Below, piece by piece: positions 35,000 through 42,420 of a stretch of DNA of 64,000 nucleotides. Numbering within the stretch: the stretch's first letter is position 1; every line of letters starts with the position of its first letter. Both the position numbers and the translations under genes were made by a program. Source of the stretch: Bacteroidia bacterium. GTDB taxonomy: Bacteria; Bacteroidota; Bacteroidia; Bacteroidales; Dysgonomonadaceae. Under the pieces are notes generated by a model. It was given only the letters and a program-made list of their open reading frames with translations, was not told the origin of the DNA and ran no database searches. The stretch is taken from assembly GCA_030538215.1 (NCBI GenBank), contig JAUNUM010000002.1, forward strand, positions 1 through 64,000, in the 5' to 3' direction.

Positions 35000-35278
35000 A
35001 TGGAAGTAGAAGTAGGAAAAACAGCTAAATATCTTCGGGAAAAGCAAGGTGTTCCCGAGCACATAAAAGAGGAATTAAAGGAGTTCAATCGGATAAAAAG
35101 AGAGATAACCAATGCCTTGCAAAACGAAGAACTTACGATAGCACAACTGTCGGAAAAGCTACAAATGTCCACATACGACGTTACGTATTATCTAATGTCG
35201 CTAGTAAAATATGGAATTGTGGCTACGGGTGAAATAGACGATATGGATGAATATTATTCGTATAAACTGGTAAAATAA
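35000..35278 (+). CDS. Small winged-helix-like protein in the Hdr-like operon
   Basis: 92 aa. The first third is a charged helix (EHIKEELKEFNRIKREITNALQ); the rest looks like a winged helix (TIAQLSEKLQMSTYDVTYYLMSLVKYGIVATGE). It has no cysteine and no metal site. Its stop overlaps the next start by one base (TAATG), so its product is needed in step with the membrane subunit. It may be a DNA-binding regulator or, more likely given the coupling, a structural or assembly factor. I do not recognise a named family. Confidence 0.75.
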   Translation: MEVEVGKTAKYLREKQGVPEHIKEELKEFNRIKREITNALQNEELTIAQLSEKLQMSTYDVTYYLMSLVKYGIVATGEIDDMDEYYSYKLVK

Positions 35279-36333
35279 TGGCAAGCAAAATAAATCCAAA
35301 ATTCTCGGAAGAACTAAAGAAATATGGTTCTGTAAACTTTAACGCCTGTTACAATTGTGGAACATGCACGGCTGTGTGTTCACTATCTACAACAGATAAT
35401 TCCTTTCCACGCGAAATGGTTAGGCTAAGTGCACTTGGACTTGAAAGCGAAATAAAAAAATCACTAAAACCCTGGGAATGTTATTATTGTGGAGAGTGTA
35501 CAAGCAATTGTCCACAAACGGCAAATCCCGGCGAATTAATGATGTCGCTGCGAAGATGGCTTACTGCTCAATACGATTGGACGGGATTATCGGGATTGTT
35601 GTACAAGTCGCTAATTGCAACTATTTTAGCATTGAGTATTGTAGCTGTTGGAGTTTGGTATTTTGCCCATTCTGTTGGTTACGAAACAAAAACAATGTTG
35701 CATACCGGGCACCTTTTTGAGATGATTGCCATTGGCACGGTATTTTTACTGATTTTTGTACCGAATCTACTCAGAATGTGGTATTTTACAGTGGTAAAAA
35801 ACAATGCAAAAGCACCAATAAAACATTATTTTACGGCGTTAGCCGATTTATTTGTTCACATGTTTACTCAAAAACGGTCAAAAGACTGTGATGAGAAAGA
35901 TAATTTTCGTTGGATGGAACATTTTGTATTGGTAATTGCTTATTTATCGTTGCTTTTCACTACTGTTTTTCTTAACTGGTTTGCCACCGAAAGTATTTTT
36001 ATAATTCTGCTTGGATATGTGGAGAGTTTTTTAGTATTCTTAATTACGGTACACTTTGTATCGGGCAGAATTCAAAAGAGTAAATCGTTAAATAAGTTCT
36101 CGCAACCATCCGATTGGCTTTTTGTTATCTGGTTATTACTAATGGGGTTAACTGCATTTTTGGTTCGTTTGTTTATTGATCTTGACATTCTTGAAACTAA
36201 TAAATGGATATACATTATTCACTTAACGGTTCTTGCTCAATGGGCATTAATTATCGTTCCTTTTGGTAAATGGTCGCACTTTTTATATCGATCGTTTGCC
36301 ATGTATTTTGCAAAAATCAATAAATCACTCTAA
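35278..36333 (+). CDS. QmoC-like membrane iron-sulfur protein (HdrC domain plus cytochrome b-type membrane domain)
   Basis: 351 aa. The N-terminal HdrC-type part has two four-cysteine motifs (C24/27/30/34 and C68/71/74/78, the second in CYYCGECTSNCPQ). From about residue 108 onward there are five to six membrane helices with several histidines (for example HSVGYETKTMLHTGHLFEM, MEHFVLVIAY and VHFVSG) that could ligate heme b, as in QmoC and HdrE. This subunit would exchange electrons with the quinone pool. It closes the operon, and its stop overlaps the stop of the convergent mnmD. Confidence 0.88.
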   Translation: MASKINPKFSEELKKYGSVNFNACYNCGTCTAVCSLSTTDNSFPREMVRLSALGLESEIKKSLKPWECYYCGECTSNCPQTANPGELMMSLRRWLTAQYDWTGLSGLLYKSLIATILALSIVAVGVWYFAHSVGYETKTMLHTGHLFEMIAIGTVFLLIFVPNLLRMWYFTVVKNNAKAPIKHYFTALADLFVHMFTQKRSKDCDEKDNFRWMEHFVLVIAYLSLLFTTVFLNWFATESIFIILLGYVESFLVFLITVHFVSGRIQKSKSLNKFSQPSDWLFVIWLLLMGLTAFLVRLFIDLDILETNKWIYIIHLTVLAQWALIIVPFGKWSHFLYRSFAMYFAKINKSL

Positions 36334-36998
36334 CGTTTTTCGGCTCTTAACATTTCTCTTTTCCCCGGAGGACCCGATAAGCGCTCAACGCTAAAACCCG
36401 CTGTTTGCAGCATTCTTCTCACAACACCTTTAGCACAATAGGTGGTTAGGATTCCATTCTCGGCAGAGATAGAATAAATTTTATCAAAGATGTCTTGTGT
36501 CCACATTTCGGGTTGTTTATCGGGAGCAAAAGCATCGAAAAAAATCACATCATACTTACTTTCAGTATGAAAATTTGATGGATTACTGAAATCAGTTTTT
36601 AGTTTCAACAACGAAAAATAGAGTGTTATCTGATTCCATTTTCCCCAATCTGCCTTATGTAATTCGTTAAAAACATTTTTCGCTGATGTATCCATTAGCT
36701 CGGCATAATTCAACTTTTTGGTATCAACCAACGGAATGGGATAAAGCTCAAGTGATGTAAAATCAATCTTTTTACTTGTCTTTTCGGCTTCCAGCAAAGT
36801 CAAGAATGCATTTAATCCGGTTCCAAATCCTATCTCCAACACTTTTATTTCGCTTTTTGTGCAATGGCGCAATCCGGCATCAATAAACACGTGCATCGAT
36901 TCCTGAATGGCGCCATGTGTGGAATGATAATGCTCATTCAGCTCCGGTACAAAAAGCGTATGCGAACCGTCTTTAGTAATTTCAAACTCAATATTCAT
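36330..36998 (-). CDS. mnmD: tRNA 5-methylaminomethyl-2-thiouridine methyltransferase MnmD
   Basis: 222 aa, the stand-alone methyltransferase (DUF752) that in E. coli is the N-terminal half of MnmC. It methylates nm5(s2)U34 in tRNA. SAM-binding VLEIGFGTGLNAFL, the catalytic-region DVIFFDAFAPDKQPEMW and the late YCAKGVVRRMLQTAGFSVERLSGPPGKREML are all diagnostic. The FAD oxidase half of MnmC is absent, as in other stand-alone forms. It is convergent with the Hdr-like operon, with the two stop codons overlapping. Confidence 0.93.
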   Translation of the reverse strand: MNIEFEITKDGSHTLFVPELNEHYHSTHGAIQESMHVFIDAGLRHCTKSEIKVLEIGFGTGLNAFLTLLEAEKTSKKIDFTSLELYPIPLVDTKKLNYAELMDTSAKNVFNELHKADWGKWNQITLYFSLLKLKTDFSNPSNFHTESKYDVIFFDAFAPDKQPEMWTQDIFDKIYSISAENGILTTYCAKGVVRRMLQTAGFSVERLSGPPGKREMLRAEKR

Positions 36999-37017
36999 AT
37001 CAACCTTTATTGGTAAA

Positions 37018-37025
37018 CAAAATTA
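37018..37025 (-). promoter_or_regulatory. -7 element for mnmD
   Basis: TAATTTTG on the minus strand ends 19 bases upstream of the ATG at 36998. Confidence 0.45.
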
Positions 37026-37066
37026 GAAATTCTTTGTTTATAACTTTCCTATTGCGCTATTTATCT

Positions 37067-37074
37067 TAATTTTG
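37067..37074 (+). promoter_or_regulatory. -7 element for the metal-binding lipoprotein gene
   Basis: TAATTTTG ends 37 bases before the ATG at 37112. No Zur- or Fur-like palindrome is obvious around it. Confidence 0.45.
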
Positions 37075-37111
37075 TAACAAATTTCATTAAAAAATAATTA
37101 ATCTGAGTAAA

Positions 37112-38002
37112 ATGAATAAATATATTTTTGTACTTGCATTCTCTTTTATATTTCTGGCATGCAACTCCAAGCGTGAAGGCGAATCAAACGTGCTAACGGT
37201 TACTATTGAACCGCAACGCTATTTTTTGGAGCAAATTGTGGGTGATAAATTTCAAATAAACACACTGGTTCCTCCCGGCTCAAGTCCCGAAACTTATGAA
37301 CCCTCACCTTCGGCCATGATAAAGTTAGGAAACAGCAAAGCGTATTTTAAAGTGGGATTTTTAGGCTACGAAAATGCATGGACAAGTAAACTTTCCGAAA
37401 ATAATCCGGATTTGAAAATCGTAGATTGCTCTTTGGGAATTGAACTGGCTTACGGTGGACATGGGCATCACGACCATTCGCACGGCGATGCTCACCATGA
37501 TCACAACCACGGTGACGCTGCCGATCCGCACGTATGGAGTTCAGCTAAAAATGCTATTTTTTTCTCACAAAATATGTTGAACGCAGTAATAGATTTGGAT
37601 GTTGAAAATGCCGATTTTTATCGTGCCAACTTTGAGAAACTAACACAAAAAATAATCGAAACCGACTCTGTTTTAACTCAGTTACTACAAGATATTTCCT
37701 CGCGAAGTTTCATTATTTATCATCCGGCATTGGCCTATTTTGCGCGCGATTACGATTTGGAGCAACACAGCATTGAGTTTGAAGGAAAAAATCCATCGCC
37801 TGCTCAAATGAAAGAATTGGTAGATTTAGCAAAATCCGAAAATATCAAAATTGTTTTTGTTCAGCAGGAGTTTGATGTGAAGAATACCGAGGTTATCGCT
37901 AAAGAAATCGGTGCAAAATCGCACACCATAAATCCTCTTTCTTATGAGTGGGCCAAGGAGTTGATTCGTATTGCGCAAATTTTAGCGGACCAAGATAAAT
38001 GA
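37112..38002 (+). CDS. Metal (zinc-type) ABC transporter substrate-binding lipoprotein
   Basis: 296 aa, cluster A-I (ZnuA/TroA) binding protein. The signal MNKYIFVLAFSFIFLAC gives a lipid-anchored protein. A His/Asp-rich loop (GHGHHDHSHGDAHHDHNHGD, residues ~111-130) is the zinc-handling loop of ZnuA; metal ligands are likely His in DPHVWSS, His in YHPALAYFARDY and Glu/Asp in VQQEFD. Zinc is the likely cargo. Its stop overlaps the start of the ATPase gene (ATGA). No permease gene is next to the pair. Confidence 0.92.
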   Translation: MNKYIFVLAFSFIFLACNSKREGESNVLTVTIEPQRYFLEQIVGDKFQINTLVPPGSSPETYEPSPSAMIKLGNSKAYFKVGFLGYENAWTSKLSENNPDLKIVDCSLGIELAYGGHGHHDHSHGDAHHDHNHGDAADPHVWSSAKNAIFFSQNMLNAVIDLDVENADFYRANFEKLTQKIIETDSVLTQLLQDISSRSFIIYHPALAYFARDYDLEQHSIEFEGKNPSPAQMKELVDLAKSENIKIVFVQQEFDVKNTEVIAKEIGAKSHTINPLSYEWAKELIRIAQILADQDK

Positions 38003-38805
38003 ATCCGATTATCGAAATACAGAATTTGAACGTTGGTTACGAAAACAAACCTGACGTACTGAAAAACGTTTCGCTCACTGTTTTCGAGAACGATTTTTTG
38101 GGAATTATCGGTCCAAACGGTGGCGGAAAAACCACATTACTAAAAGCAATATTGGGATTGATACAACCCGCTTCGGGCAGTATCACATTTTTTAATGCCG
38201 AAAAAAAAGTAAACCACATCAATATCGGTTATCTGCCTCAAATCAATCAAATCGATAAAAAATTCCCCATCAACGTGCGCGAAGTTATCCTTTCCGGGCT
38301 GACACTCAGGGGAAAACTCATTAAAAGATATACTGCGGAAGATAAACGGAAAGTTCTTCCGATTGCCGAAAAAATGGGAGTGGAAAATTTACTCGATAGA
38401 GCCATTGGTGAACTTTCGGGTGGACAATTGCAACGCGTGCTGCTGGGACGTGCTATTATCGATAATCCCAAACTCATTATTTTAGATGAACCAAGCTCAT
38501 ACGTGGATAAACTTTTTGAAACTAATTTTTATAAACTGCTCGACGAAATCAATAAAAATATTGCTATCGTGTTGGTTTCTCATGATGTAGGAACTATTAT
38601 TTCGCAAGTAAAAAATATAGCTTGTGTTAATCAAAACCTGCATTACCACTGCGGAAGCGATATTTCTCAAGAATGGCTGATGGGAGCTTACGATTCGTGC
38701 CCGATTGAAATACTTGGACACGGCTCACTGCCGCATCGGGTGCTTTTACAACACGATCACGATCATCATCACGAAAAAGACACATCATGCCCGAACCATT
38801 ATTAA
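37999..38805 (+). CDS. Metal ABC transporter ATP-binding protein with histidine-rich tail
   Basis: 268 aa. Walker A GPNGGGKTTL, signature LSGGQLQR, Walker B LIILDEPSSYVD and the H-loop VLVSHD are complete. The last ~23 residues (HRVLLQHDHDHHHEKDTSCPNHY) are rich in His plus Cys, unlike ordinary ATPases, and could bind the transported metal. Translationally coupled to the binding protein. The downstream gene is a DUF456 protein and not a ZnuB permease; it overlaps by 19 bases. Confidence 0.9.
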   Translation: MNPIIEIQNLNVGYENKPDVLKNVSLTVFENDFLGIIGPNGGGKTTLLKAILGLIQPASGSITFFNAEKKVNHINIGYLPQINQIDKKFPINVREVILSGLTLRGKLIKRYTAEDKRKVLPIAEKMGVENLLDRAIGELSGGQLQRVLLGRAIIDNPKLIILDEPSSYVDKLFETNFYKLLDEINKNIAIVLVSHDVGTIISQVKNIACVNQNLHYHCGSDISQEWLMGAYDSCPIEILGHGSLPHRVLLQHDHDHHHEKDTSCPNHY

Positions 38806-39269
38806 TTTCCCTTGCCGCAATCTGTGTTATTGTTGGTGTCATAGGCACGGTTGCACCAATATTGCCGGGTGTTCCGCTTTGCTGGGCAGGATTGTTGATT
38901 CTGAAATTTGTACCTTCGGTAAAAGATGGTGTGTCGTGGGTAATAATCGTTATTTTAGGAATTATCACCATTGGTGTAACCATTTTAGACAATATTTTAC
39001 CAATGTGGGGAACCCAAAAAATGGGCGGAAACAAAAAAGTAGTTTGGGGAGCGACAATCGGTTTGTTGGTTGGATTTTTCTTGGGTCCGTTGGGAATTAT
39101 TTTCGGTCCGTTTGTTGGTGCTTTAGTTGGCGGATTATTATCGGGTTCTAAATTTATGCTTGCCACCAAACACGCAACCGGAGCGTTTATCGGCTACATT
39201 TCCGGATTAATCATAAAACTAATAACCGTGGGGTTAATTGTTTTCTTTTTTGTAATAGCATTACTGTAA
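38787..39269 (+). CDS. DUF456 family membrane protein
   Basis: 160 aa with about four hydrophobic segments: LLISLAAICVIVGVIGTVAPILPGVP (DUF456 start), the glycine-rich WGATIGLLVGFFLGPLGIIFGPFVGALVGGLLSG typical of the family, and a C-terminal helix. It overlaps the metal ABC ATPase by 19 bases, so it is in that operon. It is too small and lacks the helices and motifs of a ZnuB permease. Function unknown. Confidence 0.88.
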   Translation: MPEPLLISLAAICVIVGVIGTVAPILPGVPLCWAGLLILKFVPSVKDGVSWVIIVILGIITIGVTILDNILPMWGTQKMGGNKKVVWGATIGLLVGFFLGPLGIIFGPFVGALVGGLLSGSKFMLATKHATGAFIGYISGLIIKLITVGLIVFFFVIALL

Positions 39270-39288
39270 AACGAAAGAAAGTTGTGGT

Positions 39289-39340
39289 AAAGCAATTTCT
39301 CGTCAAAACGAGCAAACAAGTTCGAGCGAGAAATCGCTTT
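39289..39340. terminator. Inverted repeat between convergent genes
   Basis: AAAGCAATTTCTCG pairs with CGAGAAATCGCTTT (one mismatch) with a 24-base loop that holds a second CGAG-type stem. It is placed to end transcription of both the DUF456 operon and gnd. Confidence 0.5.
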
Positions 39341-39350
39341 ATCTCATATT

Positions 39351-40805
39351 TTACACTTGATACATTGATGAAGCGGTACTTCCTCCACGGCCGGTCCAGT
39401 CGGTATGAAAGAATTCTCCACGCGGTTTATCAATTCTTTCGTATTGATGTGCTCCAAAATAGTCACGTTGTGCCTGTAGCAAATTAGCGGGCAAGCGATC
39501 ATTACGGAAACCATCAAAGTAAGATAAAGCTGATGTTAGCGCCGGAACCGGAATTCCGTTTTCAAGTGCGGTAGCACACACCCTGCGCCAACTTTCCTGC
39601 GCCGTTTCAACTGCATTTTTGAAAAACGAATCAAACAACAGGTTTTCAAGTTTCGGATTATTTCGAAATGCTTTTTCGATATCTCCTAAAAATACCGACC
39701 GAATGATACATCCGCCGCGCCACATCAAAGCAATTCCTCCATAATTTAAATTCCAGTTGTACTCTTTGGCGGCCTCCATCATCAGATCATACCCTTGCGC
39801 GTACGAAATAATTTTGGATGCATAAATCGCTTGTTCCAAATCGTTAATAAACTGCTGTTTGTCTCCTTTGAAAGCCGGCTTTTTTCCAATAATGGTTTTC
39901 GATGCCTTTATCCGAATATCTTTTTGTGCCGAAAGGCAGCGTGAAAAAACAGATTCTCCGATAAGTGTAAGTGGAATTCCTAAATCGAGCGCTGTTACAG
40001 CCGCCCATTTTCCGGTACCTTTTTGTCCGGCCGTATCAAGAATTTTTTCTACTAATGGATTTCCATCCTCATCTTTGTAGGCAAGGATATCTCTTGTAAT
40101 TTCAATCAGATATGAATCTAATTTTCCGGTGCTCCATTTCTTAAATACTTCGTGTTGCTCAAAAGCATCCATTCCAAGCAGTTCTTTCATCAGATGATAA
40201 GCTTCGTTAATTATTTGCATATCACCATATTCAATTCCGTTATGCACCATTTTTACGAAATGTCCGGCACCATCTTCACCTACCCAATCACAACAGGGCG
40301 TTCCATCGTCCACTTTTGCGGCAATATCCTGAAATATTTTTTTCACATGAATCCATGCTTCCGGCGAGCCACCCGGCATCATCGAAGGTCCTTTAAGAGC
40401 ACCTTCTTCACCTCCGGAAACACCGGCTCCAACATAAAGTAATCCTTTACTTTCTGCATATTTTGTACGGCGAACCGTATCGGGAAAATGGCTGTTTCCG
40501 CCGTCGATAATGATATCATCGGGTTCAAGAAGCGGAATAAGTTTTTCGATAAAATCGTCAACCGGTTTTCCGGCTTTTACCAACATCATTACTTTACGTG
40601 GGCGTTTGAGAGAGACTACAAACTCTTCGAGTGAACGTGCACCGATAAAATTTTTCCCCTTGCCTCTTCCATTCACAAAAGTATCTACTTTTTCAACCGT
40701 ACGGTTATAAACGGCTACCGTGTAACCTTTGCTTTCCATATTCAGCACAAGGTTTTCGCCCATTACGGCCAAACCTATTAATCCTATATCTGCCTTTTCT
40801 TTCAT
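39351..40805 (-). CDS. gnd: 6-phosphogluconate dehydrogenase, decarboxylating
   Basis: 484 aa. It oxidises 6-phosphogluconate to ribulose 5-phosphate and CO2, producing NADPH, in the oxidative pentose phosphate pathway. Visible are ADIGLIGLAVMGENL (dinucleotide fold), VYNRT (the Arg suits NADP), IDGGNSHFPDT, GVSGGEEGALKGPSMMPGG, the catalytic Lys in HFVKMVHNGIEY, and QRDYFGAHQYERID near the end. I use the ATG at 40805; the frame extends 16 codons further to 40853 without family character. zwf and pgl are not in the window. Confidence 0.96.
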   Translation of the reverse strand: MKEKADIGLIGLAVMGENLVLNMESKGYTVAVYNRTVEKVDTFVNGRGKGKNFIGARSLEEFVVSLKRPRKVMMLVKAGKPVDDFIEKLIPLLEPDDIIIDGGNSHFPDTVRRTKYAESKGLLYVGAGVSGGEEGALKGPSMMPGGSPEAWIHVKKIFQDIAAKVDDGTPCCDWVGEDGAGHFVKMVHNGIEYGDMQIINEAYHLMKELLGMDAFEQHEVFKKWSTGKLDSYLIEITRDILAYKDEDGNPLVEKILDTAGQKGTGKWAAVTALDLGIPLTLIGESVFSRCLSAQKDIRIKASKTIIGKKPAFKGDKQQFINDLEQAIYASKIISYAQGYDLMMEAAKEYNWNLNYGGIALMWRGGCIIRSVFLGDIEKAFRNNPKLENLLFDSFFKNAVETAQESWRRVCATALENGIPVPALTSALSYFDGFRNDRLPANLLQAQRDYFGAHQYERIDKPRGEFFHTDWTGRGGSTASSMYQV

Positions 40806-40995
40806 TAAATATAATCTTTGGGATGATTTTAATAATTCGGGTAGGCTTTGCAATTAAATTTTCATTTGCAAAAGACTACTACGCTTACCAACATAGCGTG
40901 CTTCATAAACAATTGTTGACTAAAAGATGTTCATTCATATAAAATCTCTTGCACATGATAAAAACATTTCTCTTTTTCCAACGTTAAATTAATCG

Positions 40996-41754
40996 ATGAA
41001 AAGAGAAAAAATAACATTCAAAAATTCAAACGGAGTTACACTTTCCGGCTTAATTGAGTTGCCCGAAAATTCTTCTCCCAAGGCGTTTGCCATTTTTTCG
41101 CACTGCTTCACGTGCAATAAAAATCTTATAAACGTAAAGTATATCTCTGAGGCGCTGAGCGAGAAAAAAATAGCGGTTCTTCGTTTCGACTTTACAGGAT
41201 TGGGCGATAGCGAAGGCAATTTTGTTGAAACTACTTTTACATCAAATATTGATGATCTATTAAAAGCAGCTGAATTTTTAACAAATAATTACGAAGCACC
41301 CAAGTTGCTTGTTGGACACTCATTGGGAGGCGCTGCATCTATTTTGGCTGCAGAACAATTGGATTCTGTGAAAGCGATTTCGTTGCTGGGTACTCCATCA
41401 ACATTGGATCATATAAGCCGATTGTTCAAAAATAAATTAGATGAAATAAATCTCTTTGGAAGCGCCATGATTGACGTAGCAGGAAGGGATGTGGAAATTG
41501 GAAAAGACTTTGTTGATGATTTGTCAAACTACAGCTTAAAAAAAACGCTAAATAGCTTAACCAAACCACTTTTAGTCCTGCATTCTCCTCAAGACGAAAT
41601 GGTTAGCATTGAACACGCAACGGCAATTTTTATGGCTGCCAGACACCCAAAAAGTTTTATTGCATTAGACGGTATCGATCATTTAATCAAAAATATTAAA
41701 GATGCAAGATATGTTGGTGGCCTGATTGGTGAATGGGCTATGCGATATTTCTAA
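40996..41754 (+). CDS. Alpha/beta hydrolase (OsmC-partner type, no OsmC domain)
   Basis: 252 aa serine hydrolase. The nucleophile elbow is GHSLGG, the acid lies in HSPQDEMV, and the His in DGIDHLI. The N-terminal KITFKNSNGVTLSGLIELP and AIFSHCFTCNKN, with RFDFTGLGDSEGNF, match the hydrolase half of bifunctional hydrolase/OsmC proteins. Here the frame stops after the hydrolase domain and no OsmC gene follows. Substrate unknown. Convergent with the M15 peptidase, three bases apart. Confidence 0.88.
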   Translation: MKREKITFKNSNGVTLSGLIELPENSSPKAFAIFSHCFTCNKNLINVKYISEALSEKKIAVLRFDFTGLGDSEGNFVETTFTSNIDDLLKAAEFLTNNYEAPKLLVGHSLGGAASILAAEQLDSVKAISLLGTPSTLDHISRLFKNKLDEINLFGSAMIDVAGRDVEIGKDFVDDLSNYSLKKTLNSLTKPLLVLHSPQDEMVSIEHATAIFMAARHPKSFIALDGIDHLIKNIKDARYVGGLIGEWAMRYF

Positions 41755-41757
41755 AAA

Positions 41758-42420
41758 TCATCTTTTCTCAAAATGGTGGTCGTCGTAATACTTTGAGAAA
41801 GTATGCCCCCAGCGAAAACCTAATCTCTTAAATTCTTTAACTACAACGTGCTCAGGATGCAACGCTCCGTTTACGGTTGTATCTAAAACCGCGTCTTTAG
41901 GCTGATTAGGTCGATTTATTTTTTTCCACCGCAACGGATTGAACCTTGGATTTATATCGATTGCCATTCCGCGAGCATGCTTTGAATACGAAATGTTGCG
42001 ATAGCAGAAACTGTAGGTATTGTTATCGTCCATCGATAAACTGTCACTCCAATTATAATGGACAATGGGAATGGCTTTTTCGACTGCAAAATTGTTTTCG
42101 AGCATAAAATCGAATATTTGCCGGATATCGGGTTCAATTTTTTTGTTCGTCAGAATTTGCCCTTGATGTAGTTTTCCGTCGGTTGATAGGTAAAGGACAT
42201 CGAAAAGAATCAGTTCGTTAATGATGGACTGGGGAGCTTTTGTTCCGGAAATGGCTTCCTCGAAAGAGAGGCTAGAGTCGATGATAACTGTCTCTTTTTC
42301 TTCTTCGATTGTATCAGTTAGGGGCAAAAAAACATTTTCATCTTTCTGTGATTTATTTCTTTGACAAGCAAATAGAAAAAATAGTGCACAACCAATCAGA
42401 AGAATAGATTTTATTTTCAT
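41758..42420 (-). CDS. M15 family D-Ala-D-Ala carboxypeptidase-like lipoprotein
   Basis: 220 aa. The signal MKIKSILLIGCALFFLFAC provides a lipobox. The zinc site is HARGMAID (HxxGxAxD) and the C-terminal DDHHFE, the M15 pattern of VanY-type enzymes that trim peptidoglycan stem peptides. CYRN (before the first motif) and the GFRWGHTFS segment also fit this family. The start overlaps the dnaX stop (TAATG), so it is coupled to dnaX. Confidence 0.87.
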   Translation of the reverse strand: MKIKSILLIGCALFFLFACQRNKSQKDENVFLPLTDTIEEEKETVIIDSSLSFEEAISGTKAPQSIINELILFDVLYLSTDGKLHQGQILTNKKIEPDIRQIFDFMLENNFAVEKAIPIVHYNWSDSLSMDDNNTYSFCYRNISYSKHARGMAIDINPRFNPLRWKKINRPNQPKDAVLDTTVNGALHPEHVVVKEFKRLGFRWGHTFSKYYDDHHFEKR

